Positions 5,790-5,873 of a stretch of DNA of 5,873 bases are shown here, in pieces. The stretch is from NCBI GenBank assembly GCA_017882025.1, contig JADGQG010000124.1:1-5873 (forward strand), written 5' to 3'. The notes beneath the pieces were generated by a model. That model did no database searches, was not told the DNA's origin, and saw nothing but the letters and a program-made list of their open reading frames with translations. How positions within the stretch are numbered: the first letter of the stretch is position 1; every line of letters begins with the position of its first letter. The translations under genes and the position numbers were made by a program. The DNA is from Chloroflexota bacterium (GTDB lineage: Bacteria > Chloroflexota > Limnocylindria > Limnocylindrales > CSP1-4).

Positions 5790-5866
5790 GGGCGATTAGC
5801 TCAGCCGGTCAGAGCGCACGGTTCACATCCGTGAGGTCACTGGTTCGAACCCAGTATCGCCCACCA
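5790..5866 (+). tRNA. tRNA-Val (anticodon CAC), CCA end encoded
   Basis: A complete 77-base cloverleaf can be drawn. The acceptor stem GGGCGAT pairs perfectly with ATCGCCC (5856-5862). U8-A9 is followed by D stem GCTC/GAGC with a 9-base loop. The anticodon stem CACGG/CCGTG encloses loop TTCACAT with anticodon CAC (5824-5826). The variable loop is AGGTC, and the T stem ACTGG/CCAGT encloses TTCGAAC. The discriminator is A (5863) and CCA is encoded at 5864-5866. The anticodon reads GUG valine codons, and A35, C36 and A73 agree with valine identity. GUG is a natural choice in such GC-rich genes. The seven bases after it to the window end show nothing. Confidence 0.97.
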
Positions 5867-5873
5867 CAGTGAC

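Noticed and set aside
5791..5866. tRNA beginning at 5791
   Set aside because: That register leaves a mismatch in the acceptor stem and shifts U8; starting at 5790 gives seven perfect acceptor pairs.
1..5873. Mobile elements, CRISPR arrays, defence genes or foreign-looking islands
   Set aside because: No transposase, integrase, direct-repeat array or compositional break is visible; all space is taken by conserved housekeeping genes.

Overview
The window is a very GC-rich bacterial chromosome segment whose genes all lie on the + strand. It is the distal end of a division/cell-wall (dcw) cluster followed by a ylm/ygg block. Order: 3' end of a D-Ala-D-Ala ligase gene, ftsQ, a small basic protein gene (sbp, DUF1290 type), ftsA, ftsZ, a YggS-family PLP-binding protein gene, a YggT-family membrane protein gene, a YggU/DUF167 gene, and tRNA-Val(CAC). 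The gene order ftsQ-sbp-ftsA-ftsZ-yggS-yggT resembles Gram-positive and Chloroflexota-type dcw clusters. Together with the GC content, GTG starts and the FtsZ/FtsA sequence style, it suggests a high-GC Chloroflexota (for example Limnocylindria-like) or, less likely, an actinobacterial lineage. This assignment is an inference and was not tested by search.

Layout. Positions 1-1200 hold ddl (5' truncated) and ftsQ, joined by a GTGA start/stop overlap. Positions 1201-1286 are a short gap with a promoter-like sequence and a good Shine-Dalgarno (SD) sequence. Then come sbp (1287-1610) and ftsA (1644-2876), each with a purine-rich SD. The only large gap, 2877-3140, holds a plausible ftsZ promoter (TATACT at 3012-3017), a possible hairpin and a leader of roughly 117 nt. 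ftsZ (3141-4370) is followed after 9 nt by yggS (4380-5237), after 9 more nt by yggT (5247-5495), then by yggU with an apparent CTGA overlap (about 5492-5779), and tRNA-Val (5790-5866).

How the parts fit. Ddl makes the D-Ala-D-Ala dipeptide for peptidoglycan precursors. FtsQ is the bitopic divisome scaffold. FtsA, an actin-like ATPase with a C-terminal amphipathic helix, tethers FtsZ polymers to the membrane through the FtsZ C-terminal peptide, which is intact here. Sbp, YggT and YggU are conserved neighbours with poorly understood roles, and YggS is a PLP-homeostasis protein. sepF and the ylmD-type gene, often found between ftsZ and yggT in Gram-positives, are absent from this stretch.

I found no mobile element, CRISPR array or obviously new multi-gene system. 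The points most worth checking are the missing canonical start codon of yggU, -10-like hexamers that incorporate the stop codons of yggS and yggU (one in a leaderless configuration for yggT), and the extensions and insert in YggS.
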